Shown: one piece after another, positions 32,903 to 45,094 of the stretch
How positions within the stretch are numbered: the first letter of the stretch is position 1
Layout: each line of letters opens with the position of its first letter
Origin: Diplocarpon mali
Taxonomy: Eukaryota > Ascomycota > Leotiomycetes > Helotiales > Drepanopezizaceae
Assembly: GCA_024741835.1 (NCBI GenBank)
Contig: JAENRP010000003.1
Coordinates: forward strand, 392,363-456,362
Reading direction: 5' to 3'
DNA: 64,000 nt
Made by a program: the position numbers and the translations under genes
The notes under the pieces: generated by a model
Databases searched by the model: none
Told to the model about the DNA's origin: nothing
Seen by the model: only the letters and a program-made list of their open reading frames with translations

Positions 32903-35664
32903 TGCACCCTGTAAAATCTGCCTTCAAAACTCCACCTTGGTATTTTCAGACAACTCCTTCACTGCTGCCTGCTCGCTAAAATGCTGGCTACCTGACAATC
33001 TGGAGTTCGCGAAACAGAAATGGAAGCATAATGATTGGACGAAGAGAGAAAAGCTCGAGGGATGCAGTTTCTTCCGAATCTTTGTCAGTTGGTTTTGTAT
33101 TGAACGGGTTGCTGTTCCCGCCAACCACGGTCAAGGGGGCTGAAATGGCCATCACAGCGCTTGTCTATACGAAATCAATTAAAGTGGCAAGAGGCCATAA
33201 ATACTCTGCGTGATCCCTTGCGCGAAGCCAGTTCCCGTGGCTCTTTCAAAGTTATTACCCAGTTGACTCTCTTGCAGGCATAGTGAGAAAATTGCTCATA
33301 CTATCATTGAAGGAGGAGGAGGTAAACACACCTATCAAACACAATACCGTAGGTATACGGTACTTGAGCGGCAATCTTCGGCTTGGATACACTATATATC
33401 CCAGCTACTTTTGTTTCCCAGCTTAAACAGGAGGCTCTAATCTGTGTTTTGAAATTGCATCCTGTTATCGATGATTCAAGAGTTAGGGCTACACGGAATT
33501 ATGATCTCGACACCCTGATTGCATTTTCTCTCTCTCATCTTCCAACATTACCATCCCAACCGATCAAGCATTGGCCGTTCAATTGGGAAATTCTCTTTTT
33601 GTTTTGATTCGGCAAAAAAATAGCCGAGGACGATACAGTGGAAGCAACAACACCGATAACATCAGTATCTCCCAATGTCGCTCTTTCACTTGTGAAATTT
33701 GCTCCCAACTTTCAACTCAACACATCACATCTCAAGATCACAAATATTCAATATCAAATATTACCATCATTCACAAAATCAACGAACCACTGTTCTCGAT
33801 CACAGCACACGTTGGATTCAAGAAACCCCCATTTCCCATCGCCGGACCCCCAATGATGGATTGAAGCCAACCTCAGATAGAACACAAAGTCTCTTAAGTC
33901 CAGCGTTAATGACTGAGTTGGAATCTTAAAACTGGTCGGCCGCACCCGTGGAAGAACAACCACTAGCCCACCTGTTCCGGCACAGCAGTACCTCTTACAG
34001 CATGGCGAAAGGCTTTTAGATCGAACCACGGGGGGGTTACTCTAAATCTCACCACGATCCTGATTACACGAGCTTACCTGCAGCCACGGTATTGTCGCTT
34101 CAGCCATACGCTCCCAATAATACACAATTGACACCAGTCGTGGTACCTCGAGGCATTTCATGCGTGTTTTGCTATGCCACAATTGTGATAGTCAAGATCA
34201 GGTACCATGTACAAAGTATTGTCTAGGCTTCGAACCGTACGAGATAGATCTGTGGGAATCATCGTAATAGCAACACATAGTTGTGGCTTGTAGTCTCATG
34301 CTATCATGCTCTGTAGCAGACTTACTCAGTCCCAGCCGTAGCCATCGCTTTCTATTCATTATTAGGAATCATGAAGACCAACCAATGCTATACCACCGAT
34401 GATAAACAAGAGTGTGTATCCCGCCAATTCTGTTGCCAAGCCGAATCTCGAGCCAAAAGTAATTGTAGGCCCATTCGGCATTGCAACAGTTACAGAGCCG
34501 ATGAATACTTCACCGCGTAAGCCAGAACAAAATGACTTTAGGAATATGCCTGTGGGAGCTTCAGATCGCTTGGAAACCTCTTACTTAATTCCTGCTATAG
34601 CCGAGATCAGTCTTAGCTTCACCAGCTTTGCCGAAGAGATGTATTTCCCCATGTGGACTTTCTTGAACCTGAGATGAGGGAATGGATCGAAAGCCATACG
34701 TATCTAAATTATCAACGGTTTCTGACATGCAAACATCAGAGTCTACAGGCCAAAGTGTCGTCACATGTGTGTTCTTCGTGGGTGGTATCGATCCAAAAGC
34801 TCAAGACGGTTACCGCGACGATTAGGTAAGGATTATTTATGCGAGCAAACCAAAACATGGCAAGAAATTTCAGAAATTGAGGTTCAGATAAAAGTTGACA
34901 TTAAATTTAGGAGGCGGGATGGTCTCAGAGAAGATCAGATTGGAACTCTTTTCCTTTGGAGGACGTTGGTTCGCATAGAGCAGCATGATAATGAAGAAGC
35001 AAACGCGGCTTGTGCCGTCGAAATTGAGAAACCGTTTTCATTTCTAACACTGCGAACCAACACCAAGAGAGACCAATCGACTAGAGAGATTGAAAAAGCT
35101 TAGATGCGGAATAAAAGACGACCTAAAATTGCATCCAAGCTTAGATGATTGCCTCGTTGGAATTGGTGCAGTACCATTAACTAGTTGTTCCATAAACTTC
35201 GTATGCGTAGTGACACATACATCTAGCCCCCGCACTGAAGAAGTGAAGTAAGTACCAACATGTCGGCACCAGCGGGACAGATTTCAGCAAAACGTTGGCT
35301 CAAAATAAGATCATCTAAGCCACGATTAGAAGCTTGCTTCGTCATAAGACGATCCTTGAACGCTTGCCCAACCACTGTCTCGATACTTCTTCGTCGCTGG
35401 TTCCCACCACGCTTTGCTATGGTCTTGTCACGCGTGCAAGTGTTAGCCGAGTCCGGGAAAGAGCGAAGTCAACATTGCACTTGCCGAGGCACTAGGGAGT
35501 TCTTGAAAAACTGCTGCCAGTCTTTGATCATCTCTAAAACTCGTTCGTCGCAGACACCAAAATAATATTCTCAACCACATTCGCTATCCATTCGCTATCC
35601 CACTATTTGATACGAACATCATTTATCATTCGTTACACACATTCATTTTCAGCATACAGATACT
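32903..35664. other. Intergenic stretch with unsupported short ORFs
   Basis: Between the transposon and the orphan ORF. Plus-strand frames at 34399-34677, 34687-34830 and 34765-35103 have protein-like composition (for example TWQEISEIEVQIKV and LFLWRTLVRIEQHDNEEANA). I could not join them: the middle frame ends at a TAG immediately before a GTAAGG donor-like site. They may be exons or relics of one gene. No family was recognised. Confidence 0.35.
34765..35103 (+). CDS. Possible unassigned exon or gene relic
   Basis: An open frame of 112 codons ends in TAG and is rich in charged residues with regular hydrophobic spacing (ISEIEVQIKVDIKFRRRDGL), unlike chance ORFs in AT-rich DNA. The preceding 48-codon frame starting at the ATG at 34687 abuts a GTAAGG sequence, but a TAG lies directly before it. 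The gene is either broken there or spliced in a way I could not resolve. Confidence 0.25.
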   Translation: MCVLRGWYRSKSSRRLPRRLGKDYLCEQTKTWQEISEIEVQIKVDIKFRRRDGLREDQIGTLFLWRTLVRIEQHDNEEANAACAVEIEKPFSFLTLRTNTKRDQSTREIEKA

Positions 35665-36960
35665 ATGTATAGTTCTGCGGGACGATTAGAGCGCTTTCAT
35701 CGAGAAAGTAATGAACAGAGATGGCAAGTTTGGGTCGCCAACCAGACACCCAGTTCTGATTGGGAACAAGGAAGCGATTCCGAATATCCGGAGTCCAGGA
35801 GCCGCAGCGATATCCCTTCGGCCACCCAGTCAGCCATCGTAGCCAGGCTGTATCAGATGATGGATGAGTTGCGTGCAAACATAGAGAGAATGGACACCTC
35901 GATCCGATCCCTCGAGAACGCACAGCCGACATCTCAGCAAGATCTGTTAAACCGAACGCAGCTTCGACGGCAGCGTTTTTTTGACAACTCTCTCGAACGC
36001 CCCGTAGGCCCTCAGAGCTATGGCAGTCAGGCTTTCGAGAATCATGAAGACTGCACGGACAATGATCAGCGAGGGCGTCGAGAAGTGTGGGATCAAGGCC
36101 AGTATGGCTCACGACCTCCGCCCTTATATACAGTACCGCGTCGTAGCCCCCCTCCATACGAGGAGCTGGATTCTCCAGTCGCCATATCTCCCGAAGATAG
36201 TGACTTCATGTCAGGTGTACTGCCTGTCCCTGAAGATCCTCTTATTATGAACGTGAGATCCGGGACGACAATCAGACATCTTGAGGTAGACTCTGATATC
36301 GTAATTGGTCCATCGCTTGCCTCTGTAGGCAATAAGTCTTCGACCAACGAGGAATCTTCGCTGGCTACAAGAGCGACGACTTCAGCCCCGGATTTCCTCA
36401 GCTTCCACAGATTTGCGTGGGGCACGTCAGGTTGTAATATAGTGGATGGCATGCCTTCGCATACTTTCACAGCTACAGATAACACAAGCTCTAATTCTGA
36501 TAGGGAAATTATAGATTCGCCGACTTGTGAGCCTTCCATATGGAATGCGCCAGATCCAATCCTTGCCATGAATAGAGAAGCGCGCGGCTCACAGTTTGGA
36601 TCAAACATGAACAATGACTGGGAAAGGCTGGCGGCTATCACGATAGATTCTTTACAGCCCGAATATGTACGGTGCACAGCAGCTATGATTGCTGATCCTG
36701 AACAAAGCTATGATATTGCACGAGAAGACTGGGTGATGCCCAGAGGGAAGAGTCCTTACAGGACAGTTCGAGGCAGATCAGTCCCAAGCACAGCGGTTGA
36801 GCATGAAGCTGAAGATCCCGATTTGACGATTTTAGCTACTCCTGAAGAATCTTTTGGGCTTGTCGAAGAGTTTCCCACTCCAAGAATACCCAACGCAGAG
36901 GATTGTGAGACTGCAGACGTACTTCAACTCTTGCGAAGAAAAGACGATCTCAGGAAGTGA
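35665..36960 (+). CDS. Orphan hypothetical protein, 431 aa, single exon
   Basis: A long uninterrupted frame from ATG to TGA in an otherwise AT-rich, gene-poor area. The protein is hydrophilic and acidic, rich in Ser, Asp, Glu, Arg and Pro, and has no membrane segment. A short helical stretch with heptad-like spacing lies near residues 55-85 (IVARLYQMMDELRANIERMD). A Pro/Tyr patch (PPPLYTVPRRSPPPYEEL) resembles a PY-type (PPxY) ligand. The rest looks disordered. I recognise no family. It converges with the repetitive coiled-coil gene downstream. Length and lack of stops argue that it is real. Confidence 0.5.
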   Translation: MYSSAGRLERFHRESNEQRWQVWVANQTPSSDWEQGSDSEYPESRSRSDIPSATQSAIVARLYQMMDELRANIERMDTSIRSLENAQPTSQQDLLNRTQLRRQRFFDNSLERPVGPQSYGSQAFENHEDCTDNDQRGRREVWDQGQYGSRPPPLYTVPRRSPPPYEELDSPVAISPEDSDFMSGVLPVPEDPLIMNVRSGTTIRHLEVDSDIVIGPSLASVGNKSSTNEESSLATRATTSAPDFLSFHRFAWGTSGCNIVDGMPSHTFTATDNTSSNSDREIIDSPTCEPSIWNAPDPILAMNREARGSQFGSNMNNDWERLAAITIDSLQPEYVRCTAAMIADPEQSYDIAREDWVMPRGKSPYRTVRGRSVPSTAVEHEAEDPDLTILATPEESFGLVEEFPTPRIPNAEDCETADVLQLLRRKDDLRK

Positions 36961-37831
36961 CTTATAAGTAGGGTACACGAGACTGTCCGAGTAAGGTAAC
37001 GATGGATCTAGCTTCGAGTGCAGTCTTTGGGGATGAAATTCGGGATCCTTTCAAGCCAACAAGTTATGAATGGCAAGAAAGCACCAAAGGGCATGGGAGT
37101 CCCCGATATCCATCGCCGGCAATGTAGGCTGAGCGAACATAGCTATATTTTCAATAACAGTAGCGTTTCTTGGCCGCGTCCTACAGGTTTGAAAGAAGAA
37201 TTGGGTGAAATACTTTTCGCCTCAAACGTGAGGCTTCGAGTATTCGAGGAAGCTGCCGAAAATCTGACAGATAACTAAAGTGAAGTTTATCAGATCTATC
37301 CATCTGGGTATGATTGGCAAACTCATCCCTCCAAGTTCTACGAAACGCAAGTACTGTCTGGAAGAGAGGCCTCGCCAATTCAATCGGGTACGTACCGTTG
37401 ATTACCTGAACCTTTCTTCTTTCTACGAGCTTCGCGTTCTTTTGATAGCCTGATCAGGGAGATCAACTGCTCTTCAAGCGACGATAACCTCATGTCACTC
37501 GAGAGCCTCCTCTACTGACTCCTCGTCTAAACTCATACATGTAACATACTTCACACAGCGAGATCAAATCGTCGTTTCATAAGCGATAAGCAGAAATTTA
37601 ATTTTGTTCTCTGAAGGCTCTCGAGCATACCAATCCCACCATGCATTCCGCCTAGTTCGGCATCGAATCAAAGGGTATATAAAACAGAAAATTAACGCGC
37701 GCTGAAACACAAACACCACAATGCACTCAGCACATCATCTCTCCCCCCCCTATTCATTATTCCCTCCACAGGTCGTTCATTGTAAATACTCTTCTTAATA
37801 GGTACTCATCCGTCCGAGCGTGAGAGTAAGA
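36961..37831. other. Spacer with short open frames after the orphan ORF
   Basis: Frames at 37002-37127 (ending RYPSPAM) and 37281-37400 (ending IQSGTYR) each contain a Tyr-x-Trp-Gln core (SYEWQ and GYDWQ) and read as protein, but they lie in different frames and end in stops. They may be 3' exons of the orphan gene or remnants of a duplicated segment. The remainder is the 3' flank of the minus-strand gene. Confidence 0.35.
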
Positions 37832-40120
37832 TCAGGCCTCTGCTGAGACCTCGACAGCATCAACCTTGAGTCCGTTGCCGTTCTCCTTGACAGCAGCACT
37901 CTTATCGTTATCGCCAACCTCAGCGACAGAGACGGTAGACTGCTTATCCACTAGTCCCTTGACAAGCTTGACCTCACTCAGAATCTCCTTCTCGAGACCG
38001 GCACTGACGATGGCAGTGATGGCAGCAGCCTCCTTCTTGGTCTCTTCTGCCACAGTCTTGACGCTCTTGACTTCGGTTAAGATCTCCGCAGAGTTGTCTA
38101 CTGGTGCAGATGTCGGGATAGCCTTGACAAGACTCTCGAGGGAGGTGATTGAGGTCAGGATCTCGGCGTCCTTGTTGGAGGGTGATGGTATGCTCTCGAT
38201 AAGTGTTTTGACAGATTGGATAGAAGCAAGAATATCTTCATCCTTGAAGTCTTTCGGCGTAACCGGTGTAGGGAGAGCTTTGACTAAAGACTCGACAGAA
38301 GCAATTGACTTGAGAATCTCGTCGTCTTTGCCCGCCACCGGAGCAGCCGGGGATGGGATAGCCTTAATGAGCGACTCGACAGAGGTAATAGACGCTAGAA
38401 TTTCATCATCTTTTATATCTTTCGGGGTGGCTGGAGCAGGAATAGCTTTGACCAATGCCTCAACTGATGCGATTGATGTTAAGATCTGAGTATCGCTAAA
38501 CTCCTTGACGGCAACTGGAGCCGGAATGGCTTCAACAAGAGCCTTGATCGATGCCACGGAGGCGAGGATCTCATCATCTTTTACGGGGACTTGTATAGCT
38601 GGTGCTGGAATGGCGGCGACGAGATCCTTGATCTCCTTTACAGAACCTTCAAGTCCGGAAAGATCGGTCTTTTCGGCAGCTGGTACTGGGACAGAGACAA
38701 CGCCCTTGATGTCGGCGAGTTGGTCAGTGTGAGCGTCCAAAGTAGTGGAGATCTTCTGTACAGAGGCTTCCAAAGGAGAAAGGTCGGGCTTCGCGGAAGT
38801 AGAAGAAGTTGCCACGAGGCCCTTGAGCTCGGTCAACTGGGTGGTGTGGGCGTCAAGAGTGGAGACTAGTGGAGAGAGGTCAACCTCCTCAGCAGCCGGG
38901 CCTTCTTTCTCGACAACAGATTTAACATCGGCAAGAGTAGCGGAGATTTTCGCGACCGACTCCTCCAAAGACGACAGATCAGTCTTCTCGGGGGCCGGAG
39001 CTGGTGCTGAGACCACAGACTTGATTTCAGAGAGATGAGTCGAGTGTGCGTCGAGTGTAAATTTGATGGGCGTAAGGTCAACTTTCTCTTGGGCTGGGGC
39101 AGGTGAAGAAACGATGGCTTTGACTTCGTCAACACCGGCATTCAAGGTTTGAATCGAAGCTTCGATGGACGAGAGGTCAATTTTCTCAGCCACAGGTGCA
39201 GGCGTAGAGACAATAGCCTTGATCTCACAGGTGGATGTATTCAAGCCCTGGATAGATGCCTCAAGTGAAGAAAGATCAACCTTCTCAGCCGGGGCAGAGA
39301 TGATAGTCTTGACTTCAGTGACAGAGGAGTTTAGCGTTTGGATCGAAGCATTTGTCGTCTCGATAGCGGCCAAAATATCGGTAGTCTTGCTAGCAGCAGT
39401 ATTGATCTTGGAAATCGGAGCATTCTGAGCCTCGATAGCAGCAATGATAGCTCCAGCTTGCGAGTTGAGTCCAGAGAAAGCAGTAGAGTTTGAAGCCTCA
39501 AGGTCGGTCTTGATATTTGCAATGTCAGAAGTGATGTTCTTCAAGGAAGAGTCAATCTGGGCGTTCTCCTTAATTATAGCTAGTTCCGCAGTGATTGCAT
39601 TAAGCTTCTCGGCTTGGGAAGAGAGAGAAGATTTGATGGGAGCTGGACCTTCGGTGTGTAATGTCTTCAGGTCACTGGAAATTGTGTCAAGCTTCTCCCC
39701 ATGTGCAGCCAACATCGAAGTATCTGGAGACGCAACCTGTTCCTGAACAATCTTGATATTGTTTTCTAACTCCACCAGCGACTTTCTGATATCTGTGACA
39801 GCTCCATCAAGGGCCGATAGCTTGCCCATGGCTTTGGCGTTGGTCTCTTCGATTCGCTGAGAGAGTTGCTCGTTTGATGTCAAGAGTTTGGAATCGACGG
39901 AGACATCAAGGGCGGACTTGAGGGAGGGTTGTAGTTCGCTAGCGAGATGTCTGGCCACAGCTTTGGAGAAGTCTTCGTTGCCGAGAGCATTCAAGATGGC
40001 GTCTGATATCGATTTCTGGAGGGCATCTTGGTCCAGCGGTGTCTCCTTGGGAGCCTCGAGCAGTGCAGACTGACCGGCGAATCGTGCCTTCAAGCGTGCG
40101 AAACCAGACGTAGAAGACAT
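37832..40120 (-). CDS. Repetitive coiled-coil protein, 762 aa
   Basis: One open exon. I start at the ATG at 40120 (MSSTSGFARLKARF) because the 19 residues before it, from the ATG at 40177, look like upstream sequence; they would add a hydrophobic leader (LLTVFYVLFASTTLTV). The first 230 residues are helical. The rest is built from degenerate repeats of about 22-60 residues with cores such as DDEILASIASVESLVKAIP and LSSLEASIQGLNTSTCEIKA, separated by Pro/Ala linkers. The pattern suggests long helical bundles or a coiled coil like tropomyosin- or apolipoprotein-type proteins, but no family can be named. No catalytic motif. If the longer start is used, the protein could be secreted or membrane-anchored. 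Confidence 0.7.
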   Translation of the reverse strand: MSSTSGFARLKARFAGQSALLEAPKETPLDQDALQKSISDAILNALGNEDFSKAVARHLASELQPSLKSALDVSVDSKLLTSNEQLSQRIEETNAKAMGKLSALDGAVTDIRKSLVELENNIKIVQEQVASPDTSMLAAHGEKLDTISSDLKTLHTEGPAPIKSSLSSQAEKLNAITAELAIIKENAQIDSSLKNITSDIANIKTDLEASNSTAFSGLNSQAGAIIAAIEAQNAPISKINTAASKTTDILAAIETTNASIQTLNSSVTEVKTIISAPAEKVDLSSLEASIQGLNTSTCEIKAIVSTPAPVAEKIDLSSIEASIQTLNAGVDEVKAIVSSPAPAQEKVDLTPIKFTLDAHSTHLSEIKSVVSAPAPAPEKTDLSSLEESVAKISATLADVKSVVEKEGPAAEEVDLSPLVSTLDAHTTQLTELKGLVATSSTSAKPDLSPLEASVQKISTTLDAHTDQLADIKGVVSVPVPAAEKTDLSGLEGSVKEIKDLVAAIPAPAIQVPVKDDEILASVASIKALVEAIPAPVAVKEFSDTQILTSIASVEALVKAIPAPATPKDIKDDEILASITSVESLIKAIPSPAAPVAGKDDEILKSIASVESLVKALPTPVTPKDFKDEDILASIQSVKTLIESIPSPSNKDAEILTSITSLESLVKAIPTSAPVDNSAEILTEVKSVKTVAEETKKEAAAITAIVSAGLEKEILSEVKLVKGLVDKQSTVSVAEVGDNDKSAAVKENGNGLKVDAVEVSAEA

Positions 40121-42129
40121 CACTGTGAGAGTAGTAGATGCGAAGAGGACGTAGAAGACAGTTAAAAGCGAAGACATGCGTATGATAATTTGTGAAGGAA
40201 AAAGTAGAAAGAGAAATTTTCAGCCAAATCTTATTCTGCAAGAAATTGCATTACTTTTCTATCCACATCTCATGCAAGCATCTGAAATTTTTTATGCGTT
40301 GCAAGCAATCAGGGTTTACTACCAATCTCAATTCGGAAAATACCGAGCGGAGCCGGTGAGGAAGTTGTGGGGGGAGGCGGGGGAGGAGCGGCCCGCCGAT
40401 TTGTCCGGGCTTCATAATTCAGATTTCCATCACCAGCAGTCAGAACAGACCCAACTAGAACAATTATACACGAAATTTATTCAGCTCGTAGCCCACAGCA
40501 GAACGAGGGGACTTTCCGCTATCCGCTGTTGACGATCATGGCTTTGTGCCGGGAGAGAGAAGTATTGCTCGGGGAGGATACCCAGCAAGAGTTCAGATGT
40601 TGTACAACGCAGCCTGTGCTCATGAACTACATGCCAGTGCATTGATTTATTCTCCGAGTACCTGTGCTATCGATGCAGTACAGTTGTCTCGACAACACGC
40701 AATAAGGTTCGGGACCTGTGATGGATCTGCATATCGGCGTTGTAACGAAGCCACGTCAATCAGCGCGTGAATCAAGGGCTGTAGAAGTTCGTATCTGGCA
40801 CCGTTGGAATGACTCGCAACGCTGCGATCGTTGTCATGCCAAGAAGGTGTAATTTCATCTTCGTTCGGGCCGGGAGTTCTGTACGAGTCGTTGAGCAAGC
40901 AGAAGAGACGTTGGAGCAGCGCAGATTTTTTTTGATACCCTTGCACGCTAAGGGATGCCTTCGGCAGATACCTGATACCACGAGGTAGGATAGTTGGGTA
41001 TTACCGGTGCAGCGTTGTTCACTAGCCTTGGAATCATTCTTGGAATGCCATTTTTTTTCTGGCCACATAGTTTTGGGCAACTGTAGGCTTGGGGAGCATC
41101 TATCTTCAACGTACGTTAATAGTCTGGAGCTACATTAGCTCGGCTCGCTTACCGGTTGTTGACTTTTACCCCTATCGAATTACAGAACATCAATATGCAT
41201 TTTATGTCGAAAACTCCAGTCCATTTTAATCGGCCAGACCTGCTACTGAGAATCCTGCAGTTTTATGTCTCGTAATGTCCTAATCTCAGTGGTTGTTATA
41301 ACACTGGGCTTGTATTATGATACCTTCAACTAACACAAAGTCTGGCTGTGGACTGATAACTTGCAAATATTTCTCAGACAAGATGTTACCTTAGCCTGAA
41401 AAGAGAGAGTAAATTGATTAATGAAATATTTTAGAAGCTTCGAGGAAGATTCTCGGGGCTCGCAAAAGATCGGTGGACCGGACTTTACACAATCAGTATT
41501 AGATTTGTCGTGACGCATAAGTGTTCATAAGTGTGCATGATCAGAAAAGTGAAAGCTGAGAGATCGAGTATGAGTATGATCTTCATGTAAATCCAATCTC
41601 AACCGTATTCAGAGGTTCTGGTTAGGCTTGGCCACACAGCCGGGCCCTGAAATGCGCGACGAGACAATTTCACCCGTGCACATGCTATGCGCGGTGATTT
41701 GTTCCAACCCACAGCAGCTATCATTTGGGTTCCTGATCCGCGAGGCCTCTCAAATCCCATATTATTCCACCGCAAAAGCTAATAATACACATTCTAAAAG
41801 GGTTACGGGAAAAGGAAGCTCTCTGGAGCAGATAATAGTAGTGGTGACGCAGGAAGTAAGCAGACTTACGTATTTTTGAAGTATGCGTGTGATTAATTTC
41901 CGCCACGATCTCTATCACTAATCGCCGGCATACTATTTCTCTGCTTCCTATGCGCCTTATCCATTCACATTCTATAGACTTTACGATAATGGTATTGGCT
42001 TGCTACTCCTTTTACTCCAGCTGCATTAGTATCTAATCGAATGCCGATAAAGCTATAGTCGGACTTATATATGAGAAACTAGCCTAAAAAATCTTCTTGT
42101 ATTCACCATTCACTCTAGTATACATGTGG
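40121..42129. other. Upstream flank of the coiled-coil gene and AT-rich spacer
   Basis: A G-rich patch at about 40368-40390 (GGGGAGGCGGGGGAGG, giving CCCC-type stress-element cores on the other strand) lies roughly 250 bp upstream of the minus-strand start. Further on, a short frame ending CDRCHAKK at 40823-40846 recalls half of a zinc-cluster motif but stops at once. Nothing else was supported. Confidence 0.4.
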
Positions 42130-42730
42130 TGCCTGATTCCTTGGATAATATTCTATCCGGTACCTTAGTCGACAGTTGTCCCTTTAGATCTCGGGCGAGT
42201 TTATTCTCGAGAAGGCGCCTAAGCAATTAAAGTCGCATTAGGTTTCCTCACTACAATATACCCTTCTTAGTAATAGCAGCCATTTATATAATCATATGAA
42301 GCGTTTTACTAGTAAGTAGCAGCTATCAATTATACCCCTTTTACTGGCTGTAGCTTTCGAAGAAGAAATCTTCAAAAGCTACGAGTCTTCAGAATATACC
42401 CTTTCCTTTCTTCCTTTTCCTTTCGTTAAATACAGTAACCCGCCTACTTCCTTATTATATCTATTATAAAGCCCGTCCTCTAATTATAATTATACACCAT
42501 TATGATTATAAAGAGGCAAGTAAAGGTCGAAAATAAAAGGTACTTGTAAGAAAGGTAGATATTAAAAAATCTTCATTCCGAAGCTTTTAAAAGGTTCTAG
42601 CTCTGTTCGACTTCGGGTTTGATTATTTCATACTTGGAGGGACTCATTCTCGGCTCTGCAGACTCTTAAAGAATCTATAAGTTCGTACTAGACATCGCGC
42701 ATAGGCGTCAAGGCGTCATCTCCCTATACC
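42130..42730. repeat. Dispersed repeat, copy B (decayed)
   Basis: Diverged same-orientation copy of the repeat at 7690-8310, sharing ordered blocks such as CCTTAGTCGAyAGT, GTAGCTTTCGAAGAAGAAAT, TCCGAAGCTT, TTCGACTTCGG and CTCTGCAGACT. It is AT-rich and lacks an open frame. Confidence 0.55.
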
Positions 42731-45094
42731 ATAGATTATTTACAATTATATGGGCGAACAAATTGTAGAGAATATTGTTATCTCTTGACACCGAAGCATC
42801 GGTATAAATTAATTGATCAGAATCAAGACCCCAACAACTTCCAGTGAACCTTTACGGTCAAACTAGCTGGCTACTCGACCAGTCAAGAATATTGCCTTGT
42901 TCGCCTATTCTGTCAAGGTACAGAATATACCCTTAACTTCCAGTTACAGGGGAAGCTGCAAGATCAAGCTTCCGCAAATGTCAATCTCCACTACGCTCAC
43001 CATGACCAGTCATTCCTACGACTACTACTCGGTTCTCATTCAACTCTAATGAACGAGAATACTTTATTTGAAGCGTAATTAGACTGCATCGGAGTTGTTT
43101 TCAATAACCTATTTCAGTGCAGTCATTTAGTGTGATATATTGTTGATGATGTTGGTCTATGTAGGGTAAGCGGCAAAGGAGATGTCATAGATAAAGATCC
43201 TCTTGGACGCAAACCCTAGGGCAAAGTATATCCCCGTAAGGAAAAGGTTGCGGAAATGCAGATCCCAAATAGAAGATAAGCCGATTCAAGGAATAACCAT
43301 CCCCTTTTATCTCTCCGCGTGATGATGATCGCTGATCTACTTGTCTATCTTAATTAGAGCTTGAAGCTTGACGAAACTTGCATCATCAGTTATTTGCCAA
43401 GATACTTGACACCTAGCGCGGACTCTCCACTTTTTTGTGGCCGATCCTATACATGAGTTCTAGGATATTTTACACCCTAACTGCCCATATTAAGATTGAG
43501 GATTACATCTTGTTACTGAATACTCCCTTGGTATGGTGCAATTTACATATTCGAAGTGTGGACATATCATACGCAAGTCTCTATAAGCCCACTTGTTTAT
43601 ATCAGTTAGTGATTCGTCAATAAGGGATTGTAAAGCAGGAGTGAACTTATCGTGGGGGACTCGAGACATGTTCCAGATAATATGGGGCAAATAGTAAAGA
43701 TTATAGTAGCTTATTTTTGGGGTCTGAATCAGAAGCGTCAATTGCGTGATTGAGGATTGGCGAAGAGGTTATCAAGCTAGTGAAATCACGTCTGTGTTCT
43801 GGGAGAAGAGAGCAGAACTTGTGTTGTGTATGTTTAATGTAACTGTATACTACTCAGAAGAACTTGCAGTATACGCTACGTCAAGTCAATGACAGTCTAT
43901 AGATGTTCGGTAAAACGGTAAAGTTAGTCGGGCGTTCTCAGCGCAGATTTTCGCCCAGGCGATACAGGTCGAGTCGCTGGATATTCAAGTGCAAGAAGCT
44001 TGAAAGCCCGCCAAGGACTGGAGCTCTGCAGACTAGGGTTCACCAGCTATTTAACTATCTTTCCGAAATGCTAAAGAATCTTTCTGCTTGACACCCTTAA
44101 CGAGTCTAATGATATTGTTAGCAGGCACACACATGACAAATCAAAAAGATACGGATCAGGGCTACTATCGTGGAATACAACTTGACTCCCTAGAAGGCGT
44201 CAACGAGCTGCAGACTGAATCCCTGGCAGCGCAGACGGCCTAAGTCCAAACGCGGGAATACTAAGCATCAGGTTTCAATTGACATTATAACGCAAGAGAA
44301 GTGTCAAGACCTGGGCAGTGCGCTGATTTTCAAATTAGGAAGATGCAGGTAAGCGCCGAAGATGCCGCCTAGAGTGTTGTTGTCTTTCGAAATATCATCA
44401 GTGCCATAGAAAAAGTCGGTGTCTCTCAACGGGCATATGATAGGGCAAGGGAGTTGATGGCAAGAGAAGGTACCTTTATATTAGAAATAAATGGCTGGTG
44501 GTGGTGATGCCTAGTGCGAGCATGTATCTAATGCTGAGAATTGATATCGGAAATCTCATTGACCTGTTTGTAGCTGGCCATCCTTTGCCGCGACAAGGAG
44601 CATGAGCAAGAGAGAAGAGTCAACGCTGTACAAACCTTGCCCTGGGAGAAGTGTAGCAGTCCTCCTACTGGCAGAAATAGGGTTAGTCAGGCCTTGCTTT
44701 TGGGTCTCGTAGCGATTCATGTCTCGACTCTACCGACATCGTCAACAGGCTGATGATTAGACTCATTAAACTCTGGTCTGGACTATTGAAAGAAACGTTC
44801 TCAACGAACGAACCAGGGGTCGGACTCTACTGATAATGGCAACAACATCGATCCAGACCAATTCTTAGCCCACTGCTGCCTTGCAGCTACAACTGCCTAA
44901 GGATGCACTCCAACAATGTTTGCCAGTGACAGAATTTTTATATGTATATATTCTGAGTTCTATTGAGCTGCAGGAGTAATATACAAGGTACGATTACATA
45001 AGCCCAATCCTTGTATATTCTAACAGCCAACGTCTCTCCCTCGAAAGAAGTATTGAAGCGCCTCAGTTATTAGACCTCGCACGACATATCCGCA
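42731..45094. other. AT-rich stretch without a supported gene
   Basis: Scattered short frames (for example 43490-43741 on the minus strand and 43903-44091 on the plus strand) have no motif and no splice partners. The last 100 bases before the kinase relic include the open frame SLERSIEAPQLLDLARHI (about 45036-45110), which may be eroded N-lobe sequence. Confidence 0.4.
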
